A stretch of DNA of 64,000 bases from Lutibacter litoralis. Lineage in GTDB: Bacteria > Bacteroidota > Bacteroidia > Flavobacteriales > Flavobacteriaceae. This document shows, piece by piece, positions 56,767-64,000 of this stretch. The DNA lies in the NCBI RefSeq assembly GCF_014646675.1, contig NZ_BMNS01000009.1, positions 39,566 to 103,565 of the forward strand. Reading direction: 5' to 3'. Below the pieces are notes generated by a model that made no database searches, was not told the origin of the DNA, and saw nothing but the letters and a program-made list of their open reading frames with translations. The position numbers and the translations under genes are program-made. Within the stretch, counting starts at the first letter, position 1; every line of letters starts with the position of its first letter.

Positions 56767-59006
56767 ATCTCTATATTTTTATGTGGATTTTTAGTTAAAA
56801 TTGTTACAAAATTCCCTCTCATTCCTGTACCACCCATTATTGGGTCTATAGCTACCTTAGAAATTAGTTGTGTATCGTTAATACCTTTGGCATAAGCTCT
56901 GGTTAGTTTTTTATTATCATGTCCAAAACCGTGTACCATATAAACAGAATCCCAACGAACTCTTTCAGTAACTCTTACTTTTATAGAAAACGTAGAAGTA
57001 ACATCATCTTGATTTTTTAACCAAACATATTGTCCTGTTTTTAATCCTAATATTCTTGCTACTTTAGGGTTTACCCAAAGGTCATTTTCTTTTTTTAAAT
57101 CGTTTAAATTTGGATTGTTTGCCGTTCTACTAAATGTATGCATTGGTGCTCTTCCATAATTTAATCGATAATAACCTTGAGGTGGTTCAGGGTGCTTATT
57201 GTAAACTGGCATTGGATCAAATCCTAAATTTTTTAACTCTTGAGAAAACAATTCAATTTTACCACTTGGGGTATAAAAAGTATGATTTTCATCTTCTTTT
57301 AAATATAAAGAGCCTGACGTTCTTGGATAATTTTTAACACCAATTTTTTCTAGTTCTTCTAGAGAAGTTCCCATCTCTTTTAATTGCCATTCAATAACTT
57401 CTTTAAAATCGTTGTAATTAAAATAGTCACCAACTCCCATACGTTCACCAATTTGTTTGGCAATCCACCAAGCTGGTTTAGATTCCCATTTTGGTTCTAC
57501 AGCAGGAACTCTTACGGCAATTGAGGGTTCTCTGTTGGTAGCTGATCTAATACCATCATAGCGCTCTAAATATGTACATTCAGGTAAAACAACATCAGCA
57601 TAACCAGTAACAGCCATTGGCATTGTGTCAACCACAACCATAAATTCCAATTCTTCAATTGCTTTTTCAAGCAATTCTTTATTTGGAATAGACTTGGTAA
57701 TGTTTGTCCCTGCAACCATCCAAGCTTTTACTGGATATTTTCCACCTTCACTTTCAATAGAGGCTTTTACAACTTCAGTTGTAATTCCCATTTGTGCTAA
57801 AGGATATTTTTCTCCAATTTCTTTCCATCCCCATTTTGGATGTGGATATGCTGGATGCGGATATTTAGGCACCTTAATACTTTCTTTAAAATAAAAACCA
57901 CCTCTACGTCCCCAAGATCCTAATAGGCCATTTAAAATGGCTACAGCTCTTGCGCGTTGTGTATCATCTCCATACCAAGTTACATGGCGTCCTGGATGCA
58001 CAATTACAGCAGGTGCAGCATGTGCCATTTCTCTGGCAGTTTTTCTAATTTCTGCAGGTTTTATTGTAGTTATTCCATACGCCCATTCTGGAGTAAATGT
58101 TTGAACGTGATTTTTCAAACTTTCAAATCCAGTGGTGTATTTCTTTACGTACTCTTTATCGTATAATTCTTCTTCAATAATTACATTCATCCAAGAAAGC
58201 ATTAACGCAATATCTGTAGCAGGTTTTATTGCCAGCCAATGGTTAGATTTACTTGCAGCTGTTGAAAAGCGAGGATCAACTGTAATAATAGTTGCGCCGT
58301 TATCAATGGCATCAGACATTTCTTGCACCTGAGAATTGTGCATATTTTCACCAATATGTGAACCAATAAGTACTAAACATTTAGTGTCTCTTATATCTGT
58401 AGGTTCTGGGGAACCAACCCAAGAGCCATAAGTTAAATTAAATCCAGTTTCTCTAGGACCTCTGCATTGGGCATAAGCTGGTTCAGCTATAGTATCTGAA
58501 CCAAACGATTTGTACAAATGTTCGAAATGTTTACCTGGGGATCCGTGTTTTAATAAAGCAATTGCTTCTGGGCCATGTTTTTCTTTAATGCTATTAAATT
58601 TTGAAGCAATTAAATCTAATGCTTCATCCCAACTTGCTTCTCTAAATGTTTGCTCACCATTAACAGTGGTTCTAATTAAAGGTGTTTTTAATCGGTCTTC
58701 ATCTGCATACATTCCTACACCGCCTGTTCCTCTCGGACATAAGCGCCCGTAACAATGCGGATCATTATCGTTTCCAATAATTTTTTTGATGGTACCTTCT
58801 TCATCTGTATATGTCCAAGCGGCACACTTCCAAAAACAAACTTCGCAATAAGTAGGAGTTCTTTTAAATGTTTTGGCAACATTTTCTTTTACAAGTTCAT
58901 CTAAATATGAATTTGCTCCAAACATATTTAACGCACTTGTAGTTGCTGCTACACCACCTAAACCTAAAGCAGAAATTTTTATAAATTTTCTTCTTGAAGT
59001 AGTCAT
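56763..59006 (-). CDS. Molybdopterin oxidoreductase, PsrA/PhsA-like sulfur-compound enzyme
   Basis: A 747-residue Tat-exported catalytic subunit. The signal begins MTTSRRKFIKISALGLGG. The [4Fe-4S] site is C54-x2-C57-x3-C61 ... C90. Cys181 in AQCRGPRE is the likely molybdenum ligand. TVDPRFSTAASKSNHWLAIKPATD near 240 and the C-terminal VHGFGHDNKK ... DPIMGGTGMRGNFV are shared with polysulfide and thiosulfate reductases. Substrate could be polysulfide, thiosulfate, tetrathionate or, in reverse, sulfite. It leads an operon with ferredoxin, NrfD, YeeE pair and two rhodanese-like proteins. An FNR-like dyad sits in its promoter. Confidence 0.92.
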   Translation of the reverse strand: MTTSRRKFIKISALGLGGVAATTSALNMFGANSYLDELVKENVAKTFKRTPTYCEVCFWKCAAWTYTDEEGTIKKIIGNDNDPHCYGRLCPRGTGGVGMYADEDRLKTPLIRTTVNGEQTFREASWDEALDLIASKFNSIKEKHGPEAIALLKHGSPGKHFEHLYKSFGSDTIAEPAYAQCRGPRETGFNLTYGSWVGSPEPTDIRDTKCLVLIGSHIGENMHNSQVQEMSDAIDNGATIITVDPRFSTAASKSNHWLAIKPATDIALMLSWMNVIIEEELYDKEYVKKYTTGFESLKNHVQTFTPEWAYGITTIKPAEIRKTAREMAHAAPAVIVHPGRHVTWYGDDTQRARAVAILNGLLGSWGRRGGFYFKESIKVPKYPHPAYPHPKWGWKEIGEKYPLAQMGITTEVVKASIESEGGKYPVKAWMVAGTNITKSIPNKELLEKAIEELEFMVVVDTMPMAVTGYADVVLPECTYLERYDGIRSATNREPSIAVRVPAVEPKWESKPAWWIAKQIGERMGVGDYFNYNDFKEVIEWQLKEMGTSLEELEKIGVKNYPRTSGSLYLKEDENHTFYTPSGKIELFSQELKNLGFDPMPVYNKHPEPPQGYYRLNYGRAPMHTFSRTANNPNLNDLKKENDLWVNPKVARILGLKTGQYVWLKNQDDVTSTFSIKVRVTERVRWDSVYMVHGFGHDNKKLTRAYAKGINDTQLISKVAIDPIMGGTGMRGNFVTILTKNPHKNIEI

Positions 59007-59030
59007 AAGTTTAAATATTTTTTTCTGATG

Positions 59031-59074
59031 TAAAGATATTTATTGAGGTATCTCAAGAGTATGATATAAGTCAT
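59031..59074 (-). promoter_or_regulatory. Molybdoenzyme operon promoter with Crp/Fnr-type dyad
   Basis: On the minus strand the dyad ATGACTTATATCAT (59074-59061) is centred 33.0 bp upstream of TATCTTTA (59038-59031), a 5-of-6 match to the fixed positions of the -7 consensus. The dyad core TGAC-N4-ATCA is the FNR type. The same spacing and nearly the same sequence occur at the rhodanese operon. Confidence 0.6.
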
Positions 59075-59086
59075 AAAATCAATTTT

Positions 59087-59149
59087 GTAACAGTAACAAT
59101 CGTTACATAACAAGCTGATAAACATCTATTTATATGTAACTTTGGTAAC
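59087..59149. promoter_or_regulatory. Cluster of GTAAC elements in the divergent region
   Basis: Four GTAAC and one GTTAC lie within 63 nt (59087, 59093, 59102, 59136 and 59145). Two of them form the palindrome GTAACAATCGTTAC (59093-59106), and two others are direct repeats nine bases apart. They lie between the molybdoenzyme and cytochrome promoters. A second regulator could bind here. Confidence 0.4.
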
Positions 59150-59203
59150 TTAATTACGATGTTTGTCTGATATTCAAACGGTTATATTTTGTTTTTGAGA
59201 CGG

Positions 59204-59232
59204 TTGCTACATTTTTATTTATTGTAAATTTG
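59204..59232 (+). promoter_or_regulatory. Predicted promoter of the cytochrome gene
   Basis: TTG at 59204-59206, 18 nt, then TAAATTTG at 59225-59232, which is 16 nt before the ATG. This is near-consensus and needs no activator, unlike the opposite promoter. Confidence 0.6.
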
Positions 59233-59248
59233 TAAAACAATAAAACTT

Positions 59249-61132
59249 ATGAAATTAAAGGACGTTAAATTTTGGTTTTTAATAATAACTGTTATAGGTA
59301 TTACTATTTTTTTATTTTTAAAAAATAAGACGTTTCAAGATACTTATGTAAAAGTAAATGAATATACAAAAATTGAGAATATAGCTAAAGAATCTTGCTT
59401 AGAATGTCATCAAAATACTAAAGGTTATTCCAATTATCATAATCCAGAATTAATAGGTTGTATTAGTTGTCATTTAGGAAATCCAAATACTTTAGATAAA
59501 GAAAGTTCGCATAAAGGAATGGTATTAATTCCAGGGAATTTATCGGATGCTAAAGTGACTTGTGGAGTATGTCATCCTAATGAATTAACTAAAATCGAAA
59601 ATTCTTTAATGACTACTAATAGTGGAATTGTGGCTGTTGATAAATATATTTTTGGGGAAGCAGATTCACCAAACGGACAGTACCATATTCAATTAATTGA
59701 AAATTCAGCTTCAGATAAACATTTAAGAGATTTATGTGCAAATTGCCATCTAGGAGCGCAAAAAACAGCATTTGGACCAATAACTCAGTTAAGTAGAGGT
59801 GGAGGTTGTAATGCGTGTCATTTAAACTATTCTGAGGAAGCAATAGAAGATTTGTCAAAGTATATTTCTTCAGAAAAAGAAGTTTTACCACTTAATCATC
59901 CAGCAACAAATATTTTTGTTAAAAATGAACATTGTTTTGGTTGTCATAGCCGATCAAGCAGAATCTCAACCAATTACGAAGGTTTTCAAGAAACTTTGTT
60001 AGATGAAAGTGATGTTTTAAATGATAAAGCCTACAAGGTTATAGAAGACAAACGTGTTTATAAATTTATAGAAGAAGATGTGCATCATACCAAAGGAATG
60101 TTATGCATAGACTGTCATTCTTCACACGAAGTAATGGGTGATGGAAAATTATATACACATGAAGAACAAGCTGTAAAGGTACAGTGTTCCGATTGTCATT
60201 TTAAAGAAAAACCAAACACTATTTCTTACGATTCTTTAGATGCAGAAAGTTTGTTGGTTTTTTTGCATAGAGACTATAAACATTACGATAAAGAGGTAAT
60301 TACTGTAGAAAAAAGTGGTCACCCCTTAGTAAATACATTTATAGATTCTGTTGGAAATGCGATTTTAATTGGTAAAAAAGATGGAAAATTACATCCTTTA
60401 AATCCACAGCCAGAAATTTGTTCTAGAGATAATGCACATAAAAATGTTAGTTGTGCTGCTTGCCATTCTTCTTGGACAACACGTTGTATAGGCTGCCATA
60501 ACGAATATGATAAAAACGAACCAAGAGCTTTTGATTTGTTAGATAGAAAGTATGGAAAAGGGCAGTGGAAAGAATTTGTTGCGGAGTTTTCATCATCACT
60601 TCCAGCCATGGGAGTTCGAGAAAACTCTGAAGGAAAACATATTGAGCCAGCAGTTCCAGGAATGATTTTAACTATAGATAAAGGAAGTTATGCAGGAAAG
60701 GAACTCGGAGAAGATGTGTCATTTCATAGACTGTATGCACCAAATTCTCCTCATACAACTACTTCAAACGTAAGAGATTGTAAAAGTTGTCATTCAAATC
60801 CAGAAGCATTGGGTTATGGAAAAGGAGCACTTGTTTATAAAATTAGAGAGGGCAAAGGTGTATGGGAATTTACTCCAGAATATGCTCTAAATGAAAATGA
60901 TAACTTACCAGAAGATGCTTGGATTCCATTTTTAAAAGAGGTTGAAGAAGGTATAGTAAATTCTACAAGAACTGATTTTAGACCATTTACTTTAGAAGAA
61001 CAGCGACAGTTGTTGTTGGTTGGAGCTTGTTTGCATTGTCACAAAGAAGATTCTAAAGTAATGAAAGAGAGTTTATTATCTGGAATTAGACCGTTGTTGA
61101 AAAAATTAGATAAAAGTTGTACATTGCCGTAG
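59249..61132 (+). CDS. 12-haem cytochrome c, membrane-anchored
   Basis: A 627-residue protein with an N-terminal hydrophobic anchor (residues 8-25) and twelve CxxCH haem sites, the first at Cys50-His54 (CLECH) and the last at 594-598 (CLHCH). They are grouped: three at the start, two near 165-190, three near 230-320, two near 405-420 and two in the C-terminal third. The rest of the chain resembles no enzyme that I can name. It lies divergently to the molybdoenzyme operon and could pass electrons between the periplasmic sulfur complex and other carriers. Possible catalytic activity, as in octahaem reductases, cannot be excluded. Confidence 0.9.
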   Translation: MKLKDVKFWFLIITVIGITIFLFLKNKTFQDTYVKVNEYTKIENIAKESCLECHQNTKGYSNYHNPELIGCISCHLGNPNTLDKESSHKGMVLIPGNLSDAKVTCGVCHPNELTKIENSLMTTNSGIVAVDKYIFGEADSPNGQYHIQLIENSASDKHLRDLCANCHLGAQKTAFGPITQLSRGGGCNACHLNYSEEAIEDLSKYISSEKEVLPLNHPATNIFVKNEHCFGCHSRSSRISTNYEGFQETLLDESDVLNDKAYKVIEDKRVYKFIEEDVHHTKGMLCIDCHSSHEVMGDGKLYTHEEQAVKVQCSDCHFKEKPNTISYDSLDAESLLVFLHRDYKHYDKEVITVEKSGHPLVNTFIDSVGNAILIGKKDGKLHPLNPQPEICSRDNAHKNVSCAACHSSWTTRCIGCHNEYDKNEPRAFDLLDRKYGKGQWKEFVAEFSSSLPAMGVRENSEGKHIEPAVPGMILTIDKGSYAGKELGEDVSFHRLYAPNSPHTTTSNVRDCKSCHSNPEALGYGKGALVYKIREGKGVWEFTPEYALNENDNLPEDAWIPFLKEVEEGIVNSTRTDFRPFTLEEQRQLLLVGACLHCHKEDSKVMKESLLSGIRPLLKKLDKSCTLP

Positions 61133-61152
61133 TGATAAAAAATTAAAATAAA

Positions 61153-61815
61153 ATGGTAAAAAAAATTGCTTTATTTGCATTCCTAACGGTTTCATTATTA
61201 GACATTATTGGAATTATTTTTAAAATAGATAGCCTTACTTTTATTTTTAAGCCTTTTATTCTTTTAGCTCTTTTATTTTTGTATTCGCAATCGGTTGAAT
61301 ATAGAAATAGGTGGTATGCAATGGCATTGATATTTTGTTTTTTTGGGGATGTGTTTTTATTGTATTCCGGAGAAAATGTATTTAAATTTGGGTTAAGTTT
61401 CTTTTTAATTGCACATCTTCTTTTTATTGCTGTTGTTGTTAAACGAATTAAAAAAGTTTCATTTGTAAATAGTCTAATGGGGTTAATTCCATTTGGTATT
61501 GTGCTGTATTTACTATTATTTTTATTGAAAGATTCATTAAAAGATTTATTTATACCAGTTTTAATTTATGGAGTGGTTATATGCATTTTTGGAATTGTTT
61601 CATTGATAGATTTTTTGAATACCAAAAACAAAAAATCTTTATTAATGCTGTTAGGAGCAATAGTTTTTATTATTTCCGATGCTATTTTAGTCATTAATAA
61701 GTTTTATAATGCAGCGTTAGTTTTACAAGTTTCTGTAATGGTTACTTATATTTTTGCACAGTATTTAATTTATAGTTCAATGGTTTCAGATAAAAGAAAT
61801 CTTATTAAAAACTAA
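61153..61815 (+). CDS. YhhN family protein (lysoplasmalogenase-like)
   Basis: A 220-residue membrane protein with about eight hydrophobic helices. The YhhN/TMEM86 marks are seen in FCFFGDVFLLYSGENVFKFGL near 57-77 and VFIISDAILVINKFYN near 172. Animal and bacterial members cleave the vinyl-ether bond of lysoplasmalogens. The substrate in this organism is unknown. It follows the cytochrome gene by 20 nt and may be co-transcribed. Confidence 0.85.
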   Translation: MVKKIALFAFLTVSLLDIIGIIFKIDSLTFIFKPFILLALLFLYSQSVEYRNRWYAMALIFCFFGDVFLLYSGENVFKFGLSFFLIAHLLFIAVVVKRIKKVSFVNSLMGLIPFGIVLYLLLFLLKDSLKDLFIPVLIYGVVICIFGIVSLIDFLNTKNKKSLLMLLGAIVFIISDAILVINKFYNAALVLQVSVMVTYIFAQYLIYSSMVSDKRNLIKN

Positions 61816-61823
61816 ATATTTGT

Positions 61824-63377
61824 TTATAAAGGAATGTTCCCATGTTTTCTTTTAGGTTTATTTATATCTTTATTTTCTAACATTTGGAAAGCTTTAATTA
61901 ATTTTCTACGAGTATTTTTAGGGTAAATAACTTCATCAATAAAACCACGTCTAGCGGCTCTATATGGGTCTGCAAATTTTAAAGCGTATTCAGCCTCTTT
62001 TTCTTTTAATTTTTCTTCAGGATTGTCTGCTGATTTAATTTCATTTTTAAAAATAATTTCAGCCGCTCCTTTTGCGCCCATAACTGCTATTTCAGCTGTA
62101 GGCCAAGCAAAATTCATATCTGCACCGATGTGTTTAGAATTCATCACATCATAAGCACCTCCATAAGCTTTACGAGTAATTACAGTTAGTTTTGGCACCG
62201 TAGCTTCGCTTAAAGCGTATAATAATTTAGCTCCATTCTTAATAATTCCATTCCATTCTTGATCCGTACCCGGTAAGAAACCAGGAACATCAACTAATAC
62301 TAATAATGGAATATTAAAGCAATCGCAAAATCGCGTAAATCTCGCTGCTTTTATAGAACTATTTGTGTCTAAACAACCTGCTAATTGCATTGGTTGATTG
62401 GCAACAATACCGATACTTCTTCCTGCTAATCTAGAAAAACCTACAATTATATTTTCAGCATAATCTTTTTGAATCTCAAAAAAAGAGTCTTCATCAATAA
62501 TTCCGTTTATAACACTGCGCATATCATAAGGTTTATGAGCATCTTCTGGAATTAAATCTATTAAATGAGGTCTTAATTCTTCACCTAATTCATAAGGAAT
62601 TTTCTTTGTAGTTTCTTTATTATTTTGTGGAATATAGCTGAGCAATTTTTTTAAATCTTCTAAACATTGAATGTCGTTTGCAGCTGTTAAATGAGCTACG
62701 CCAGATTTTGTTGCATGTGTTCTTGCTCCTCCTAATTCTTCGGAGGTCACCTCTTCATTTGTTACTGTTTTTACAACGTTTGGACCGGTTACAAACATAT
62801 AACTAGTGTCTTCAACCATAATAGTAAAATCGGTCATTGCAGGTGAATAAACAGCGCCACCAGCGCAAGGTCCCATTATTGCAGAAAGTTGAGGAATTAC
62901 TCCAGAAGATTGAACATTTCTATGAAAGATATCAGCATAACCACCTAAAGATCTCACGCCTTCTTGTATCCGTGCACCACCAGAATCGTTTAGCCCAATG
63001 CAAGGAGCACCTACTTTCACAGCCTGGTCCATTATTTTACATATCTTTTCGGCATGTGTTTCAGATAATGCTCCTCCAAAAACTGTAAAATCTTGAGCAA
63101 AAATATAAACCAATCGGCCTTCTATTGTTCCGTAACCAGTTACAACACCATCACCAAAAATAATTTGATCTTCCATACCAAAATCGGTTGTTCTGTGTGT
63201 TACCAAAACGCCCATTTCTTCGAAAGAATTATTATCTAATAAATAATTTATGCGCTCACGTGCGGTTAGTTTTTTCTTTGCATGTTGTTTTTCAATTCGT
63301 TTTTCTCCACCACCTGAATGAGCCAAAGCAACTCTAACATCTAATTTTTCAATTTTTGTATTCATTTTTTTTTCCAT
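61824..63377 (-). CDS. Propionyl-CoA carboxylase beta subunit
   Basis: The 517-residue carboxyltransferase adds CO2 from carboxybiotin to an acyl-CoA, most likely propionyl-CoA. PccB features are visible: [11 protein letters not shown] near 61, [20 protein letters not shown] near 93, [20 protein letters not shown] near 129 and [17 protein letters not shown] near 168. The ATG at 63377 is used; another at 63365 would remove four residues. It follows the biotin carboxylase by 21 nt in the same direction. No biotin carrier gene lies between them, so it must be elsewhere or upstream of the window edge. Confidence 0.92.
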   Translation of the reverse strand: MEKKMNTKIEKLDVRVALAHSGGGEKRIEKQHAKKKLTARERINYLLDNNSFEEMGVLVTHRTTDFGMEDQIIFGDGVVTGYGTIEGRLVYIFAQDFTVFGGALSETHAEKICKIMDQAVKVGAPCIGLNDSGGARIQEGVRSLGGYADIFHRNVQSSGVIPQLSAIMGPCAGGAVYSPAMTDFTIMVEDTSYMFVTGPNVVKTVTNEEVTSEELGGARTHATKSGVAHLTAANDIQCLEDLKKLLSYIPQNNKETTKKIPYELGEELRPHLIDLIPEDAHKPYDMRSVINGIIDEDSFFEIQKDYAENIIVGFSRLAGRSIGIVANQPMQLAGCLDTNSSIKAARFTRFCDCFNIPLLVLVDVPGFLPGTDQEWNGIIKNGAKLLYALSEATVPKLTVITRKAYGGAYDVMNSKHIGADMNFAWPTAEIAVMGAKGAAEIIFKNEIKSADNPEEKLKEKEAEYALKFADPYRAARRGFIDEVIYPKNTRRKLIKAFQMLENKDINKPKRKHGNIPL

Positions 63378-63398
63378 AATAGTGCAAATTGTAGGTGT

Positions 63399-64000
63399 TT
63401 AATTAGTTGGTAATTTAAGCGTTTTTTCATCTTCTAGGTAGATTCTAAGAGCTACTAATGCTGCTATTTTAGCTTCTTCCTTGGTTGAAGCAATTAGCTT
63501 TTCTGGAGTAAAATAGTTTTTAACAAAATGTGTATCAAAATTTCCAGATCTAAATGCTTCGTGTTCACAAACAAATTTTCCAAAAGGAAGTGTTGTAAAA
63601 GCACCTTCAACTTTATAGTTATCTATAGCGTTAATCATTAGCTGGATTGATTCTTCTCGAGTTTTACCATATGTGATTAATTTAGATAACATAGGGTCGT
63701 AATAAATTGGGATTTCCAAACCTTCTTCGAAGCCATCATCAACTCTTATGCCCTTACCAACAGGAATTTTATAGGTTGTTAAAGTACCAACACTTGGTAG
63801 AAAATCGTTTAAAGGGTCTTCTGCATATACTCTAAGTTCAAGGGCATGACCACATATTTTTAAGTCTTCCTGTTTTAAAGTAATTGCTTCTCCTCGTGCA
63901 ATATTTATTTGTTGTTCCACCAAATCTACACCTGTAATTAATTCTGTAACAGGATGTTCAACTTGCAACCGGGTATTCATTTCTAAAAAATAAAAATTTA
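63399..64000 (-). CDS. accC: Biotin carboxylase, C-terminal part (cut by window edge)
   Basis: The reading frame continues to the window end: before the internal Met at 63980 I read NFYFLE, giving FLEMNTRLQVEHPVTE, the biotin carboxylase active-site motif. So the gene is not short, but starts outside the window. About 200 residues are visible, including LELRVYAEDP and YDPMLSKLITYG, and it ends 35 residues after SGNFDTHFVKNYF, without a biotinyl domain. It makes carboxybiotin from bicarbonate and ATP for the acyl-CoA carboxylase 21 nt downstream. Confidence 0.93.
   Translation of the reverse strand, partial: NFYFLEMNTRLQVEHPVTELITGVDLVEQQINIARGEAITLKQEDLKICGHALELRVYAEDPLNDFLPSVGTLTTYKIPVGKGIRVDDGFEEGLEIPIYYDPMLSKLITYGKTREESIQLMINAIDNYKVEGAFTTLPFGKFVCEHEAFRSGNFDTHFVKNYFTPEKLIASTKEEAKIAALVALRIYLEDEKTLKLPTN

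Noticed and set aside
57134..58752. Plus-strand frames opposite the molybdoenzyme gene
   Set aside because: Antisense shadows; the minus-strand gene has all cofactor motifs in one frame.
63399..63980. A short 193-residue biotin carboxylase starting at the internal Met
   Set aside because: The frame is open upstream to the window edge and reads conserved family sequence, so the Met is internal.

Overview
The window is an AT-rich bacterial chromosome segment that reads as Bacteroidota, family Flavobacteriaceae. The evidence is a type IX secretion C-terminal sorting domain, several protein families typical of that group (DUF349, DUF4834, DUF4159, DUF6095, CAL67264, PopT/DUF368 pairs), promoters of the Bacteroidota type (TTG about 19 nt upstream of TAnnTTTG), a flavobacterial-type L19 leader, and almost no Shine-Dalgarno sequences. 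A marine, Lutibacter-like lineage would fit the sulfur genes, but genus is a guess. No rRNA, tRNA, insertion sequence, prophage or CRISPR array was seen. Both window edges cut genes: rnz on the left, a biotin carboxylase on the right.

Layout. 1-2.3 kb (minus): pyrR-pyrB, a STAS-like protein, a tiny T9SS-sorted protein and rnz in one compact operon. 2.5-8.8 kb (plus): TPR protein, two DUF368 lipid-carrier translocases, aroE and a DUF349 protein. 8.9-15 kb: two DnaQ-type exonucleases around a PPK2 kinase, then a large GH3/serine-hydrolase fusion. 15-21.5 kb (minus): acyltransferase, BASS transporter, DUF4159, membrane protein, RsmE, an acetyltransferase-like protein and an outer-membrane protein. 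21.6-30.6 kb: YfhO-type membrane protein and a surface-polysaccharide group (two glycosyltransferases, pyruvyl transferase, UDP-GlcNAc 2-epimerase, flippase). 30.7-44 kb: small transport, metabolic and housekeeping genes (monomeric IDH, trmD-rplS, DEAD-box helicase, prmC, ribD, yebC, acyl-CoA carboxylase). 44.1-48.4 kb: a DoxX / FMN-reductase / MarR / pirin stress operon, then ettA.

48.5-61.1 kb is the most interesting part: a respiratory sulfur module. A PsrABC/PhsABC-type complex (Tat-exported molybdopterin subunit, four-cluster ferredoxin, NrfD membrane subunit) is co-transcribed with a two-gene YeeE/YedE transporter and two membrane-anchored rhodanese-fold proteins. Both of these have lost the catalytic cysteine. 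Each carries a single cysteine as its very last residue, on an identical Lys-rich tail. Next to them is a second operon with two exported tandem-rhodanese proteins (all four loops intact) and a porin, followed by a Crp/Fnr-family regulator with a Cys-x6-Cys pair. A 12-haem cytochrome c diverges from the molybdoenzyme operon. The two operon promoters carry nearly identical FNR-like dyads (TGAC-N4-ATCA) centred exactly 33 bp from the centre of the -7 box, so they are probably one regulon. Together the genes suggest that inorganic sulfur compounds cross the outer membrane through the porin, are handled in the periplasm by rhodaneses, oxidised or reduced by the molybdoenzyme, and exchanged with the cytoplasm through YeeE/YedE. 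Direction and substrate cannot be read from sequence.

61.2-64 kb: a lysoplasmalogenase-like protein, a propionyl-CoA carboxylase beta subunit and the end of a biotin carboxylase.
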